Of a DNA stretch of 64,000 bases, positions 1 through 8,590 are shown piece by piece. The first letter of the stretch is position 1. The number at the start of each line of letters is the position of its first letter. The position numbers and the translations under genes are program-made. The notes below the pieces were generated by a model that searched no databases, was not told where the DNA came from, and saw nothing but the letters and a program-made list of their open reading frames with translations. Source of the stretch: Nocardioides panacis (lineage in GTDB: Bacteria > Actinomycetota > Actinomycetes > Propionibacteriales > Nocardioidaceae); NCBI RefSeq assembly GCF_019039255.1, contig NZ_CP077062.1:4588001-4652000 (forward strand). The letters run 5' to 3'.

Positions 1-293
1 GCCAGGGCCGGTACGACGGTCAGCAGCACGTTCACCGCTCCCAGCCGCGCACCGCGGTCGTGGGTCTGCACGGCGAAGGAGGAGAACGTCGTCAGCCCTC
101 CGCAGAAGCCGGTGCCGAGCAGGGCGAGCCCGTCGCCGCTCAGGGCGAGGCCGGCGAACCAGCCCAGCAGCAGCGAGCCGGCCCAGTTGACCAGGATCGT
201 GCCGCGGGGCAGGCGGCCGTCGAGCAGGTTCCCCGCGACGTACCGCAGCGGGGCGCCGACGGCCGCCCCGATCGCCACCAGCAGCCAGCTCAC
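1..293 (-). CDS. crcB: Fluoride channel CrcB/Fluc, second copy (partial)
   Basis: Second of two adjacent Fluc-type fluoride channels. The C-terminus runs off the left edge, leaving about 97 visible residues. Family members export fluoride as membrane dimers. The signature GFCGGLTTFSSFA is visible at residues 62-74, after hydrophobic helices and an LVNWAG segment. The GTG start overlaps the TGA of the upstream crcB copy by four bases (GTGA), so the two are probably translationally coupled and may form a heterodimeric channel, as proposed for paired Fluc genes. Family assignment is firm; substrate is inferred from the family. Confidence 0.9.
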   Translation of the reverse strand, partial: MSWLLVAIGAAVGAPLRYVAGNLLDGRLPRGTILVNWAGSLLLGWFAGLALSGDGLALLGTGFCGGLTTFSSFAVQTHDRGARLGAVNVLLTVVPAL

Positions 294-715
294 TGGTCGC
301 CCTCCTCGCCCAGGAACTCCACCCGGGCCACCACCGAGCTGAGCCGGTCCGCGAGGGCGACGGCGACCAGGCCGACCGCCACGCTGCCGACGACGTAGGC
401 GGTGGCCGTGACCACGTGGCCCCCCGCGACCAGGGCCCGGGCCTGCTCGGCGAACGTGGACAGCGTGGTGAACCCGCCCAGCACCCCCGGGCCGAGCAGC
501 GGGGGCAGGACGGGGTGCAGCCGGAGCACGGGGATCGCCGGCAGCGTCGCGAGGACCGCGCAGCCGACCACGTTGATCGCGAAGATCGTCCACGGGAACC
601 CGTCGGACGGGTCCGGGAAGGCCAGCGTCAGGGCGTAGCGCAGCACCGCGCCGATCGCGCCGCCCACGGCGACGGCGCCCACCAGGGACGGTCGCAGGGC
701 GGACCGGGGGGTCAC
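290..715 (-). CDS. crcB: Fluoride channel CrcB/Fluc, first copy
   Basis: Membrane protein of 141 residues with four predicted helices, the usual Fluc size. It carries the family motif GVLGGFTTLSTFAEQ at residues 77-91 and the N-terminal GxxGAxxRY motif. Predicted role: fluoride efflux. The GTG start overlaps the stop of the upstream HATPase gene by four bases, and its own stop overlaps the start of the second crcB copy. All four genes from 2300 down to 1 are therefore joined by four-base overlaps and are probably one transcript. No fluoride riboswitch is visible before the operon. Confidence 0.92.
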   Translation of the reverse strand: MTPRSALRPSLVGAVAVGGAIGAVLRYALTLAFPDPSDGFPWTIFAINVVGCAVLATLPAIPVLRLHPVLPPLLGPGVLGGFTTLSTFAEQARALVAGGHVVTATAYVVGSVAVGLVAVALADRLSSVVARVEFLGEEGDQ

Positions 716-1638
716 CGCGGGTCGGCCTCGACGCTCAGGGATCCGGACCAGGGCACCGGCTGCTCGCCGGCGGCCTGGCGGGTGAACTCGCCGAGGTACC
801 AGGTCCGCAGCGCCAGCTGCTGGGCGGTCGGCTCGAGGGTGAGCAGCCGCTGCTCGCGGCAGAAGACGTCGGCCTCCTCGAGCAGCTCGCGCAGCCGCCC
901 CATCGTCTCGCCGGCGGTGACCGGGACGCGGTACACCAGGTCCACGCGCTGCTCGCCGGCGGCGATGGCCGCGTCGAGACGGTCCAAGCCGACCGCCTGC
1001 CGGCGCTCCTGCTCGACCTGCAGGGTCAGCGCGGACAGCTCGCTCGCGAGCGGGTAGACCCGGCCGTGGTTGAGCGCCAGCAGCCGCAGCTCGCGGCGCA
1101 GCTCCTCGTACCAGCCGCGGTAGTGCGCGAAGACCTGCACCGGCATCGAGAGCAGGTGCACCGCGAGCCGCTCGGCGGGCTCGCCGGCCCCGGCCAGCCG
1201 CTGCTCGACGTAGCCGCCCAGGTCGAAGACCTCCCCGACGGGCGCCGGGCCCTCCCCGACGTCCTCGCCGGCCGGCTCGAACCAGACGACCTTGCCCCGC
1301 GGGGTCACCTCGGCGCCCCAGCTCGTGGAGTACGTCGCCACGATGCCCAGGCCGCGCCCGACCGTCGCGAGCAGCCGGTCGTCGTCGTTCATGTCGCGGA
1401 TCCGCGGCGGTGCAGGCGAGGTGTCGTGCACCTCCACGCGCGGGTGCGCGACGGTGCCGCCGACGCGGACCGTGATCGGCGGGTCGGCGTGCAGGATCGC
1501 GTTGGTGACCAGCTCGGAGACGCCGAGCTCGGCGGCGTCCCCGAGGTCGGAGCGGCCGATCGCGGACAGCGCCTCGATCACCCAGACGCGCGCCCGGCGG
1601 ACCGAGCGCGGCTCGGGCTCGAGCACCAGCACGCTCAC
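712..1638 (-). CDS. ATP-binding (HATPase_c) anti-sigma-like regulator
   Basis: Protein of 308 residues. The N-terminal half is a GHKL/HATPase_c domain of the RsbW/SpoIIAB-like type found in actinobacterial anti-sigma kinases. The N-box ELGVSELVTNAILHA lies near residue 50, an EVHDTS segment stands where the G1 Asp is expected, and a GRGLGIV glycine-rich box lies near residue 107. The C-terminal half (about 135-308) is mostly helical and I do not recognise it; it may be a sensory or partner-binding region. I start at the GTG reading VSVLVLEPE because it overlaps the ion-channel stop by four bases and longer frames upstream are only antisense to that gene. The coupling suggests regulation tied to ion homeostasis (inference). 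Confidence 0.72.
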   Translation of the reverse strand: MSVLVLEPEPRSVRRARVWVIEALSAIGRSDLGDAAELGVSELVTNAILHADPPITVRVGGTVAHPRVEVHDTSPAPPRIRDMNDDDRLLATVGRGLGIVATYSTSWGAEVTPRGKVVWFEPAGEDVGEGPAPVGEVFDLGGYVEQRLAGAGEPAERLAVHLLSMPVQVFAHYRGWYEELRRELRLLALNHGRVYPLASELSALTLQVEQERRQAVGLDRLDAAIAAGEQRVDLVYRVPVTAGETMGRLRELLEEADVFCREQRLLTLEPTAQQLALRTWYLGEFTRQAAGEQPVPWSGSLSVEADPR

Positions 1639-2300
1639 GACTGCCTCCCGGCGGCCCGCTGGCCCCGGAGCGCGACCAGCCGGGTCACCACCATCGCGAT
1701 GTAGAACACCCCGGCCACCTGCTCGATCATGACCACGCTGCGGGCATGGCCCGAGATCGGCGTGATGTCCGAGAGACCGGTGCTGGAGAGCGTGGTGAAG
1801 GACAGGAACAGCAGCTCCATCCAGGTCCGGGTGCCCTGGCCGCCGGTGCTGAACCCGCCCGGGTCGAGCGCCTGGACCACGACGAAGAGGTAGGCGAAGG
1901 CCCAGGCCAGCAGGGTGAACACCGCGGGGATCGCGAACAGCTCGTCGGTGGTGACCCGGTCGTCGCGGAGCATGTAGGCCAGCATGCTCAGCGCGGCGTA
2001 CAGGTAGAGCAGCATCTCGAACACCGCGGACCACACGAACAGGCCGGGGTCACCGCTGACCGCCGAGACGGCCAGCAGCACCGCCGACGGCGCCGCGACC
2101 AGCAGCGCGACCCAGGTCAGGAACGGGGTGACCCGCAGGGTGAGCACCACCAGCGCGAGGACCAGCAGCCCGAACAGCGCGAACGCCGCGCGCCCGGCGT
2201 ACGTCTCCTCCATGAACGGGTAGAGCACGACGCCGGCGAGCTGGACCACGAGCAGGACCAGGCACGGCGTACGTCGCAGGAAGTCGAGCCACCTCGGCAT
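1635..2300 (-). CDS. Two-pore-helix type ion channel with atypical filter
   Basis: Integral membrane protein of 221 residues with about six hydrophobic segments. The C-terminal pore region (LSFTTLSSTGLSDITPISGHA, about residues 165-185) matches the pore helix, filter and outer mouth of Ion_trans_2 potassium channels. The filter reads TGLSD where classical K+ channels have TVGYG or TIGYG followed by D. The surrounding FTTLS and DITP residues are conserved, so the pore fold is likely but ion selectivity cannot be assumed. It is first in the overlapping operon with the HATPase regulator and the two fluoride channels. No RCK/TrkA domain is present. Confidence 0.75.
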   Translation of the reverse strand: MPRWLDFLRRTPCLVLLVVQLAGVVLYPFMEETYAGRAAFALFGLLVLALVVLTLRVTPFLTWVALLVAAPSAVLLAVSAVSGDPGLFVWSAVFEMLLYLYAALSMLAYMLRDDRVTTDELFAIPAVFTLLAWAFAYLFVVVQALDPGGFSTGGQGTRTWMELLFLSFTTLSSTGLSDITPISGHARSVVMIEQVAGVFYIAMVVTRLVALRGQRAAGRQS

Positions 2301-2309
2301 GTCGGCAGG

Positions 2310-2885
2310 CTATCGGGGCACGGTCGGGTCGGCCGGTGCCCGGGGGGCCTCGCGGGTCCGGAACAGCTCGAGCTCGGTGTCGTAGTAGCGGGAGGTGCGG
2401 CCCAGCGGGGTCATCGCGAGGCGGTCGCAGACCGCGAGGGAGGGCGCGTTGTCCGGGCGCACGACTGCGTGCACCTCGTCCAGGCCGCGGTCGAAGCCCC
2501 AGCGGAGCGCGCCGCGGGCCGCCTCGGTGGCGTAGCCGTGGCCCCAGGCGTCGGGGTGGAAGTGCCAGCCGACCTCGAACTCGCCGGCGCCGTCGGGCAG
2601 CGGGACCAGGAGCACCGTGCCGAGCACCCGCCTGTCCTCGCGGCGCTGGACCGCCCAGCGGCCCTCCACCTCGCTCTCCAGGTTCCGCTCGGCCCAGCGG
2701 GTGATCCGGGCCTCCGCCTCGTCGAGGGAGAGCAGCGCCTGCGGGGCGGCGCCCAGCCAGCGGGCCACCTCCCACCGACGGTAGAGGTCGAAGAACGCCG
2801 GGCCGTCGGCCAGCGACCAGCTGCGCAGCACCAGACGGTCGGTGCCGAAGCCGGCGTCAGCGGTCAAGGTGTCGCGCCCAGGCAA
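2310..2885 (-). CDS. GNAT family N-acetyltransferase (RimJ/RimL type)
   Basis: Acetyltransferase of the RimJ/RimL branch, up to 191 residues. The domain begins at TDRLVLRSW, the acetyl-CoA loop is seen as HPDAWGHGYATEAA, and the end motif is RPDNAPSLAVCDRLAM followed by GRTSRYYD. Such enzymes acetylate N-terminal amines or small amines; the substrate is not deducible. The start is uncertain: the TTG at 2885 and another TTG at 2867 both overlap the end of the upstream DUF1206 gene, consistent with co-transcription. It lies 10 bases from the ion-channel start on the same strand. Confidence 0.8.
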   Translation of the reverse strand: MPGRDTLTADAGFGTDRLVLRSWSLADGPAFFDLYRRWEVARWLGAAPQALLSLDEAEARITRWAERNLESEVEGRWAVQRREDRRVLGTVLLVPLPDGAGEFEVGWHFHPDAWGHGYATEAARGALRWGFDRGLDEVHAVVRPDNAPSLAVCDRLAMTPLGRTSRYYDTELELFRTREAPRAPADPTVPR

Positions 2886-3675
2886 AGCAGAAGACGCCGT
2901 AGCAGGCGAAGCCGATCGCGATGACCACCAGGACCGGGCCGCCGAACGGCTGCTGGAGCACCTTGTGCAGGGCCTGGTCGAGGCCGGCGGACTTCTGCGC
3001 GTCGTGGGTGAACGCGGCGAAGAGGAACAGCACGCCGATCACCGCGAGCGCCACGCCCTTGGCGATGTAGCCCACCTTGCCGGCCAGCACGTACGCCTTG
3101 CCGTCCTTGCCGGTCTTGCCCTGGGTGTCGAGCTTGGAGAGGAACTTCTCCTTCCAGCCCCGGTAGACCAGGAACCCGGCGGTCACGAGCACCCCGACGC
3201 CGATCAGGCCGACGAGCACCTGTCCGGCGGGGAGCTTCATCACCTGGGCGGTCATGCCCTCGGTGCCGCCGCCGCTCGAGGAGGCCCCGATGGCGGTCTT
3301 GAAGCAGCTGTAGGCGAGGTAGCCGTAGAGCACCACCTTGCCCCCGGAGATGGATCGCTTGAGGACAAGCTTGCCGCCGTCCTCGTCGGTGTGGCCCCAG
3401 ATCGCCTCCAGCGCCTGCCACGCCACCAGGGCCAGGAACCCGACCGCGGCGACGTACAGGAAGAACAGGCCGATGCTGTTCTGGGCGAGCTCCTGCATGG
3501 CGCCCTTGTTCGATGCCTGGCCCCCGCCGCCCCCGATGACCAGCTGCAGGGTCAGCCAGGCGAGGACCAGGTGCACGACCCCGTAGGACACCAGTCCCAC
3601 CCGGACCGCCCGGTCCATCCACTCGCTGTTGTCTGCACGACGTCCTGCTTGCTCCGCGTGTGTCGATGCGTTCAT
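2857..3675 (-). CDS. DUF1206 family membrane protein
   Basis: Membrane protein of 272 residues made of three copies of a two-helix DUF1206 unit, at about residues 20-95, 105-180 and 195-270. Each unit starts with a basic/aromatic stretch and a VxxYGxxxL-like helix (for example GLVSYGVVHLVLAWL). The family is common in actinobacteria and has no established function. A GGGAGGG ribosome site lies six bases before the ATG. The divergent PhoD gene starts 105 bases away, so both promoters must lie in that gap. It is probably co-transcribed with the overlapping GNAT gene. Confidence 0.85.
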   Translation of the reverse strand: MNASTHAEQAGRRADNSEWMDRAVRVGLVSYGVVHLVLAWLTLQLVIGGGGGQASNKGAMQELAQNSIGLFFLYVAAVGFLALVAWQALEAIWGHTDEDGGKLVLKRSISGGKVVLYGYLAYSCFKTAIGASSSGGGTEGMTAQVMKLPAGQVLVGLIGVGVLVTAGFLVYRGWKEKFLSKLDTQGKTGKDGKAYVLAGKVGYIAKGVALAVIGVLFLFAAFTHDAQKSAGLDQALHKVLQQPFGGPVLVVIAIGFACYGVFCFAWARHLDR

Positions 3676-3780
3676 GTTCGCCCTCCCGGCTTCCGGGGGG
3701 AACGTACCCGCTTTCGGGTCGGGTCACGCTTTGCCGGGCCGCCGGTTCGATCCACCTGTCCGCCGGGTAGAACGGACCCC

Positions 3781-5460
3781 GTGAGCACACCTCCCCTGGT
3801 CCTCGGCCCGCTCGTCCGGTATGTCGACGAGACGTCGACCTCGCTGTGGGTGCAGACCCGTGACGCCGCGCTGGTGACCGTCCGGGCCGACGACCGTTCC
3901 TGGGACGCCCGGACGTTCCGCGTGCACGGCCACCACTACGCCCTCGTCGAGATCGAGGGCCTCGCCCCGGGCACCATCGCGCCGTACACCGTCGAGCTCG
4001 ACGGGCAGCAGGTGTGGCCGCCGGCCGAGGGGGAGGAGGGCAGCGACTTCCCGCCGAGCGTGCTGACCACGCTCAAGCCGAACAAGCCGCTCCGGATGGC
4101 CTTCGGGTCGTGCCGCACCAGCGTCGGGCACGACGAGGCCGGCAACACCACGCACGGCGTCGACGCGCTGCGCAGCCTCGCGCTGAGGATGGCGACCGAC
4201 CGGGACGCCCGCTGGCCGGACCTGGTGCTGTTCCTCGGCGACCAGGTCTACGCCGACGAGACCACCGAGGAGATGCAGCGGTTCATCGAGTCCCGCCGCG
4301 ACATCGAGCAGCCGCCCGGCAAGGAGCTCAAGGACTACGAGGAGTACTCCCACCTCTACGAGCTGGCCTGGAGCGACCCGCTGAACCGGTGGCTGCTCTC
4401 CACGCTGCCGAGCTCGATGATCTTCGACGACCACGACGTCCGCGACGACTGGAACACCTCCTACGCCTGGAAGCAGGAGATCGAGAAGACCTCCTGGTGG
4501 CACGAGCGGATCGTGTCCGGGCTGGTGTCCTACTGGGTGCACCAGCACCTCGGGAACCTCTCCCCGGAGGAGCGCGCCGCCGACGACATCTGGCAGGAGG
4601 TGCTGCGGCACCAGTCCGCCGGCGACGAGCTCGACCTCACCGAGCGGCTCCGCGACCTCGCCGAGCGGGTCGACCAGAAGCCCGAGACCTACCGGTGGAG
4701 CTACTCCCGCGAGATCTCCGGGAACCGGCTGGTGGTGATCGACTCCCGGGCCGCCCGGGTGCTCGAGCCGGACCGCCGCGACCTGCTCGACGACGCCGAG
4801 ATGGCCTGGCTCGACGAGCAGATGCGCGGCGACGTGAAGCACCTGTTCATCGGTACATCGCTGCCGTTCCTGCTGCCGCCCGGCCTGCACTACCTCGAGG
4901 CCTGGAGCGAGGCGGTCGGCAACGGGGCGTGGGGCAAGCGGTCCGCGGCGCTCGGCGAGAAGCTCCGCCAGGCCGTCGACCTCGAGCACTGGGGCGCGTT
5001 CCAGAAGGCGTTCCAGCGGGTCGCGCAGATGGCCGTCGAGGTGGCGGACGGCCGGCGCGGCGCGGCCCCGCAGACGGTGACGTTCCTGTCCGGGGACGTG
5101 CACCACTCCTACCTCTCGGAGGTGCAGCGCGAGCACCCGCCCGGCAGCAGCAGGATCATCCAGGCGGTCTGCTCGCCGATCCGCAACCCGCTGCCGCGGA
5201 AGATGCGCTTCGCCACCGCGGTCCTGGCCTACGCCGTGGCCGGTCCGATCGGCAAGGTGGTCGCCCGGTCCGCGAAGGTGCCGGATGCGCCGTTCTCGTG
5301 GAAGAACCTGGCGGGTCCGTGGTTCGACAACTCGATCGCGATCGTCGAGGACCGCGCGGACGGCCTCGACGTGCGCTGGCACACCGGCACCGTCGTCGGC
5401 GGCGACCACCTGCACCCGCGCCTGGACACCGTCGCCGACGTCCTGGTCGAGCCCCGCTGA
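3781..5460 (+). CDS. phoD: PhoD-like alkaline phosphatase/phosphodiesterase
   Basis: Protein of 559 residues of the PhoD metallophosphatase superfamily. An N-terminal fibronectin-like domain is followed by the catalytic domain. Metal-site motifs are visible in order: FGSCR, LFLGDQVYADE, IFDDHDVRDDWN, VVIDSRA and LSGDVHHSY. No Tat signal is present, so unlike classical secreted PhoD it may be cytoplasmic. The GTG start at VSTPPLVLGPLVRY is chosen because the fold begins there; upstream sequence is antisense to DUF1206. No good ribosome site precedes it and a TAGAAC box lies seven bases upstream, suggesting a leaderless mRNA. Substrate is unknown. Confidence 0.85.
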   Translation: MSTPPLVLGPLVRYVDETSTSLWVQTRDAALVTVRADDRSWDARTFRVHGHHYALVEIEGLAPGTIAPYTVELDGQQVWPPAEGEEGSDFPPSVLTTLKPNKPLRMAFGSCRTSVGHDEAGNTTHGVDALRSLALRMATDRDARWPDLVLFLGDQVYADETTEEMQRFIESRRDIEQPPGKELKDYEEYSHLYELAWSDPLNRWLLSTLPSSMIFDDHDVRDDWNTSYAWKQEIEKTSWWHERIVSGLVSYWVHQHLGNLSPEERAADDIWQEVLRHQSAGDELDLTERLRDLAERVDQKPETYRWSYSREISGNRLVVIDSRAARVLEPDRRDLLDDAEMAWLDEQMRGDVKHLFIGTSLPFLLPPGLHYLEAWSEAVGNGAWGKRSAALGEKLRQAVDLEHWGAFQKAFQRVAQMAVEVADGRRGAAPQTVTFLSGDVHHSYLSEVQREHPPGSSRIIQAVCSPIRNPLPRKMRFATAVLAYAVAGPIGKVVARSAKVPDAPFSWKNLAGPWFDNSIAIVEDRADGLDVRWHTGTVVGGDHLHPRLDTVADVLVEPR

Positions 5461-5478
5461 CCGGCGGGGCCCCAGGGG

Positions 5479-6852
5479 TCAGCCGGGCGGCGCGGGCAGG
5501 GCGAGGAGCAGGTTCTCCACGACCTCCATCAGGGCCGGGTGGATCCAGTACTGCCCCCGGGCGACGTCGTGCGCGGTCTGCCCGAAGCTCATCGCCTGCA
5601 CCAGCGGTTGCAGCAGGTTCGAGGCCTGGGCCCCCAGGATGTGCGCGCCCAGGATCAGCCCGGTGTCCGGGTCGGCGATCAGCTTGGCGAAGCCGGTGGT
5701 GTCCTCCATGGCCCAGCCGTAGGCGGTGTCGCCGTAGCGCTGCTGTGCGACCACGTGCCGCACGCCCCGCTCGCCGGCCTGCCGCTCGGTGAGCCCGACG
5801 CTGGCGACCTGCGGGTTGGAGAACACCGCGCTCGGCACCACGTCGTGCCGGGACTCCCAGAGGTCGTCGGGGTGCAGCAGGTTGTGCTGGACCACCCGGG
5901 CCTCGAGGTTCGAGACGTGCTTGAGCTGGAAGTGGTTCGCGATGTCGCCGAGCGCCCAGATGCCCTCGACGCCGGTGCGCTGGTGCCGGTCGACCACCAC
6001 GACGCCGTCCTCGTCGACCTCGACGCCGGTCCGGTCCAGGTCCAGGCCGTCGGAGTTCGGCTGCCGCCCGGCCGCGACCAGCACCGCGTCCACCTCGACG
6101 GTGCTGCCGTCCGAGAGCTGGGCGCGGACCCCTCCGTCGTACGCCTCGGCCTTGGTCACCACGGTCTCCAGGCGGACGTCCCAGCGGGCCCGGGCGACCT
6201 CGGTGAACGCCGCCGAGAGGTCGTCGTCCTCGGCACGCAGCAACCCGTTCGACCGGTTCACGATCGTCACCTGGGTGCCGAACGAGCCGAACACGTGCGC
6301 GAACTCCGCGGCCACGAACCCGCCGCCGATGATCAGCATCCGGGCGGGCAGCCTCTCGAGCCGCATCACGGTGTCGCTGGTGTGGAAGCCGACCCCCGCC
6401 AGGCCCTCGATCTCCGGTACGACGGGCCGGGCACCCGCGGCGATGACGACCTGGTCCGCGGTGATCGTCTCGCCCGTGCCGGTGTCGAGGGTGCGGACGT
6501 CGACGAACCGGGCGTGCCCCTCGTACAGCGTCACGTTCTCGTTCGAGTCGGCCCGCCAGCGGCGCCCGCCGATCGAGATCGGGTCGATCCGGCCGAAGAT
6601 CCGGTCCCGCACCTCGGGCCAGCGCACCCCGTCGAACCGGGTCTCCACGCCGAGGCTGCCGCCCTGCGCCGCGGACAGCGCGATGTCCGCGGGGTAGACG
6701 AACATCTTGGTGGGGATGCAGCCGACGTTCAGGCAGGTGCCGCCGAACGTGCCCTTCTCGAGGAGGGCGACCCGGCGGTCCGCGAACCGCTCGTCGACGA
6801 TCGAGTTGCCGGAGCCGGTGCCGATGATGGCCAGGTCGTAGTGGGTGCTCAC
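5479..6852 (-). CDS. mtr: Mycothione reductase
   Basis: Class I flavoprotein disulfide reductase of 457 residues. The N-terminal FAD Rossmann motif is IIGTGSGNS, the redox-active pair is in GGTCLNVGCIPTKMFVYPA near residue 40, the NAD(P) motif is IGGGFVAAEFAHVFG, and the C-terminal HPALMEVVENLL carries the active-site His-Glu dyad. It best fits mycothione reductase, which keeps mycothiol reduced with NADPH, rather than lipoamide dehydrogenase or glutathione reductase. Presence of mshD at 36.8 kb supports this. A GGGGAG purine run directly abuts the GTG start, an unusually short spacing. It is divergent from ndh. Confidence 0.9.
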   Translation of the reverse strand: MSTHYDLAIIGTGSGNSIVDERFADRRVALLEKGTFGGTCLNVGCIPTKMFVYPADIALSAAQGGSLGVETRFDGVRWPEVRDRIFGRIDPISIGGRRWRADSNENVTLYEGHARFVDVRTLDTGTGETITADQVVIAAGARPVVPEIEGLAGVGFHTSDTVMRLERLPARMLIIGGGFVAAEFAHVFGSFGTQVTIVNRSNGLLRAEDDDLSAAFTEVARARWDVRLETVVTKAEAYDGGVRAQLSDGSTVEVDAVLVAAGRQPNSDGLDLDRTGVEVDEDGVVVVDRHQRTGVEGIWALGDIANHFQLKHVSNLEARVVQHNLLHPDDLWESRHDVVPSAVFSNPQVASVGLTERQAGERGVRHVVAQQRYGDTAYGWAMEDTTGFAKLIADPDTGLILGAHILGAQASNLLQPLVQAMSFGQTAHDVARGQYWIHPALMEVVENLLLALPAPPG

Positions 6853-7043
6853 CTCCCCATCCTGCCCGCTGTGATCCTGGTGACACGTCGGGCCCGGTCC
6901 CAGGCGGGGCGCGCCGCGGAACTGTGAGCCAGGACATGTCGCGGGGTGCAAGCAGACCGACCGGGGATGCGTTGTGTGAGCAGAAGGCCGAAAATGGGTA
7001 CGCAGTGCCCGTCCGGCGGATCCACCCAGGGAGAGGCCAGTCC

Positions 7044-8537
7044 ATGGCGAACGTCAGCACCCCCAGCAGCGACCGTCACCAGGTGGTGGTGATCGGGTCC
7101 GGCTTCGGCGGGCTGTTCGGCACGAAGGCGCTGAAGAACGCCGACGTCGACGTGACCATGGTGGCCAAGACCACGCACCACCTCTTCCAGCCGCTGCTCT
7201 ACCAGGTGGCGACCGGCATCCTCTCCGAGGGCGAGATCGCCCCGCCGACCCGGGAGGTGCTCTCCGGGCAGAAGAACGCCCGGGTGATCCTGGGCGAGGT
7301 CACCGACATCGACCTCGCCGCGCGCACGGTCACCTCGAAGGTGCTGAACCGGGTCACCGTGACGCCGTACGACTCGCTGCTGGTGGCGGCCGGGGCCGGC
7401 CAGTCCTACTTCGGCAACGACCAGTTCGCCGAGTTCGCCCCGGGCATGAAGAGCATCGACGACGCCCTTGAGCTGCGCGGTCGGATCTTCGGCGCGTTCG
7501 AGCTCGCCGAGATCTCCGACAGCGAGGAGGAGATCGAGCGGCTGCTCACCTTCGTCGTGGTCGGCGCGGGCCCGACCGGCGTGGAGATGGCCGGCCAGAT
7601 CGCCGAGCTCGCGCACCGCACGCTGCGCCACGACTTCCGGCGGATCAACACCCGCGCCGCCAAGGTCATCCTGCTCGACGCCGCGCCGCAGGTGCTGCCG
7701 CCGTTCGGCGCGAAGCTCGGCGAGAAGACCAAGGTCGCCCTGGAGAAGCTCGGCGTCGAGGTCCAGCTCGGCGCCATGGTCGTCGACGTGGACGAGTGGG
7801 GCATCGACGTCCAGGACAAGGACGGCACCCGCCGGCGCATCGAGGCGACCACCAAGGTGTGGGCCGCGGGCGTGCAGGCCAGCCCGCTCGGCAAGCTGCT
7901 CGCCGAGCAGTCCGGCGCCCCGGTCGACCGGGCCGGCCGGATCGGCGTGAACCCCGACCTGACGCTGCCGGGGCACCCGGAGGTCTTCGTGGTCGGCGAC
8001 ATGATCAGCCTCGACCACCTTCCCGGCGTCGCCCAGGTGGCGATCCAGGGCGCGAAGTACGCCGCCAAGGAGATCAAGGCCCGGCTCTCGGACGGGCAGG
8101 CGCCCCAGGAGCCGTTCAAGTACTTCGACAAGGGCAGCATGGCGACGATCTCGCGGTTCCGCGCGGTCGCGCTGGTGGGCAGGATCCGGATCACTGGCTT
8201 CGTCGCCTGGCTGATGTGGCTCGCCGTCCACCTCGTCTACATGACCGGGTTCAAGAACCGGGTCGGCGCGCTGGCGCACTGGGCGGTCAGCTTCCTCGGC
8301 CGCGGCCGCTCGGAGCGGACCGCGACCGAGCAGCAGATCTTCGCCCGCGCCGCGCTGCAGCGGCTCAAGGGTGGTGCCTCCGACCTGGTCAGCAGCCCGG
8401 GCGACTACGAGGCGACCCAGAACCTCCTGGAGGCGTCCCGCCGCGCGGAACTCGAGGCGCAGGCCGCTGAGGAGGCCCGGCTCACCGACTCCGGCGAGCG
8501 GGGCGTCCACCACGAGGAGACCGCCCCCGCCCACTGA
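7044..8537 (+). CDS. ndh: Type II NADH:quinone oxidoreductase (NDH-2)
   Basis: Membrane-associated FAD enzyme of 497 residues that passes electrons from NADH to quinone without proton pumping. Seen are the FAD motif VVIGSGFGGLFG, the NAD motif VVVGAGPTGVEMAGQIAEL near residue 175, the second FAD motif VFVVGDM near residue 316, and the AQVAIQGAKYAAKEI quinone-site helix. The last 130 residues hold a hydrophobic helix and an amphipathic tail, as in mycobacterial Ndh. A GAGAGG ribosome site lies eight bases before the ATG. A two-unit 32 bp repeat begins exactly at the stop codon. Confidence 0.93.
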   Translation: MANVSTPSSDRHQVVVIGSGFGGLFGTKALKNADVDVTMVAKTTHHLFQPLLYQVATGILSEGEIAPPTREVLSGQKNARVILGEVTDIDLAARTVTSKVLNRVTVTPYDSLLVAAGAGQSYFGNDQFAEFAPGMKSIDDALELRGRIFGAFELAEISDSEEEIERLLTFVVVGAGPTGVEMAGQIAELAHRTLRHDFRRINTRAAKVILLDAAPQVLPPFGAKLGEKTKVALEKLGVEVQLGAMVVDVDEWGIDVQDKDGTRRRIEATTKVWAAGVQASPLGKLLAEQSGAPVDRAGRIGVNPDLTLPGHPEVFVVGDMISLDHLPGVAQVAIQGAKYAAKEIKARLSDGQAPQEPFKYFDKGSMATISRFRAVALVGRIRITGFVAWLMWLAVHLVYMTGFKNRVGALAHWAVSFLGRGRSERTATEQQIFARAALQRLKGGASDLVSSPGDYEATQNLLEASRRAELEAQAAEEARLTDSGERGVHHEETAPAH

Positions 8538-8587
8538 CCCGGCGCGTCTGGCGGCCCGCCGACCGCTGACCCGGCGCGTCTGGCGGC
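8536..8587. repeat. Tandem repeat, two units of period 32 bp
   Basis: Two copies of a GACCCGGCGCGTCTGGCGG core begin at 8536 and 8568, a period of 32 bases. The first copy begins inside the TGA stop of ndh, and the array ends at the convergent DUF5709 gene. A closely related core with the same 32-base period is found at 25600-25780, also beginning at a gene's stop codon, so this is a small repeat family. Function unknown. Confidence 0.75.
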
Positions 8588-8590
8588 GCC

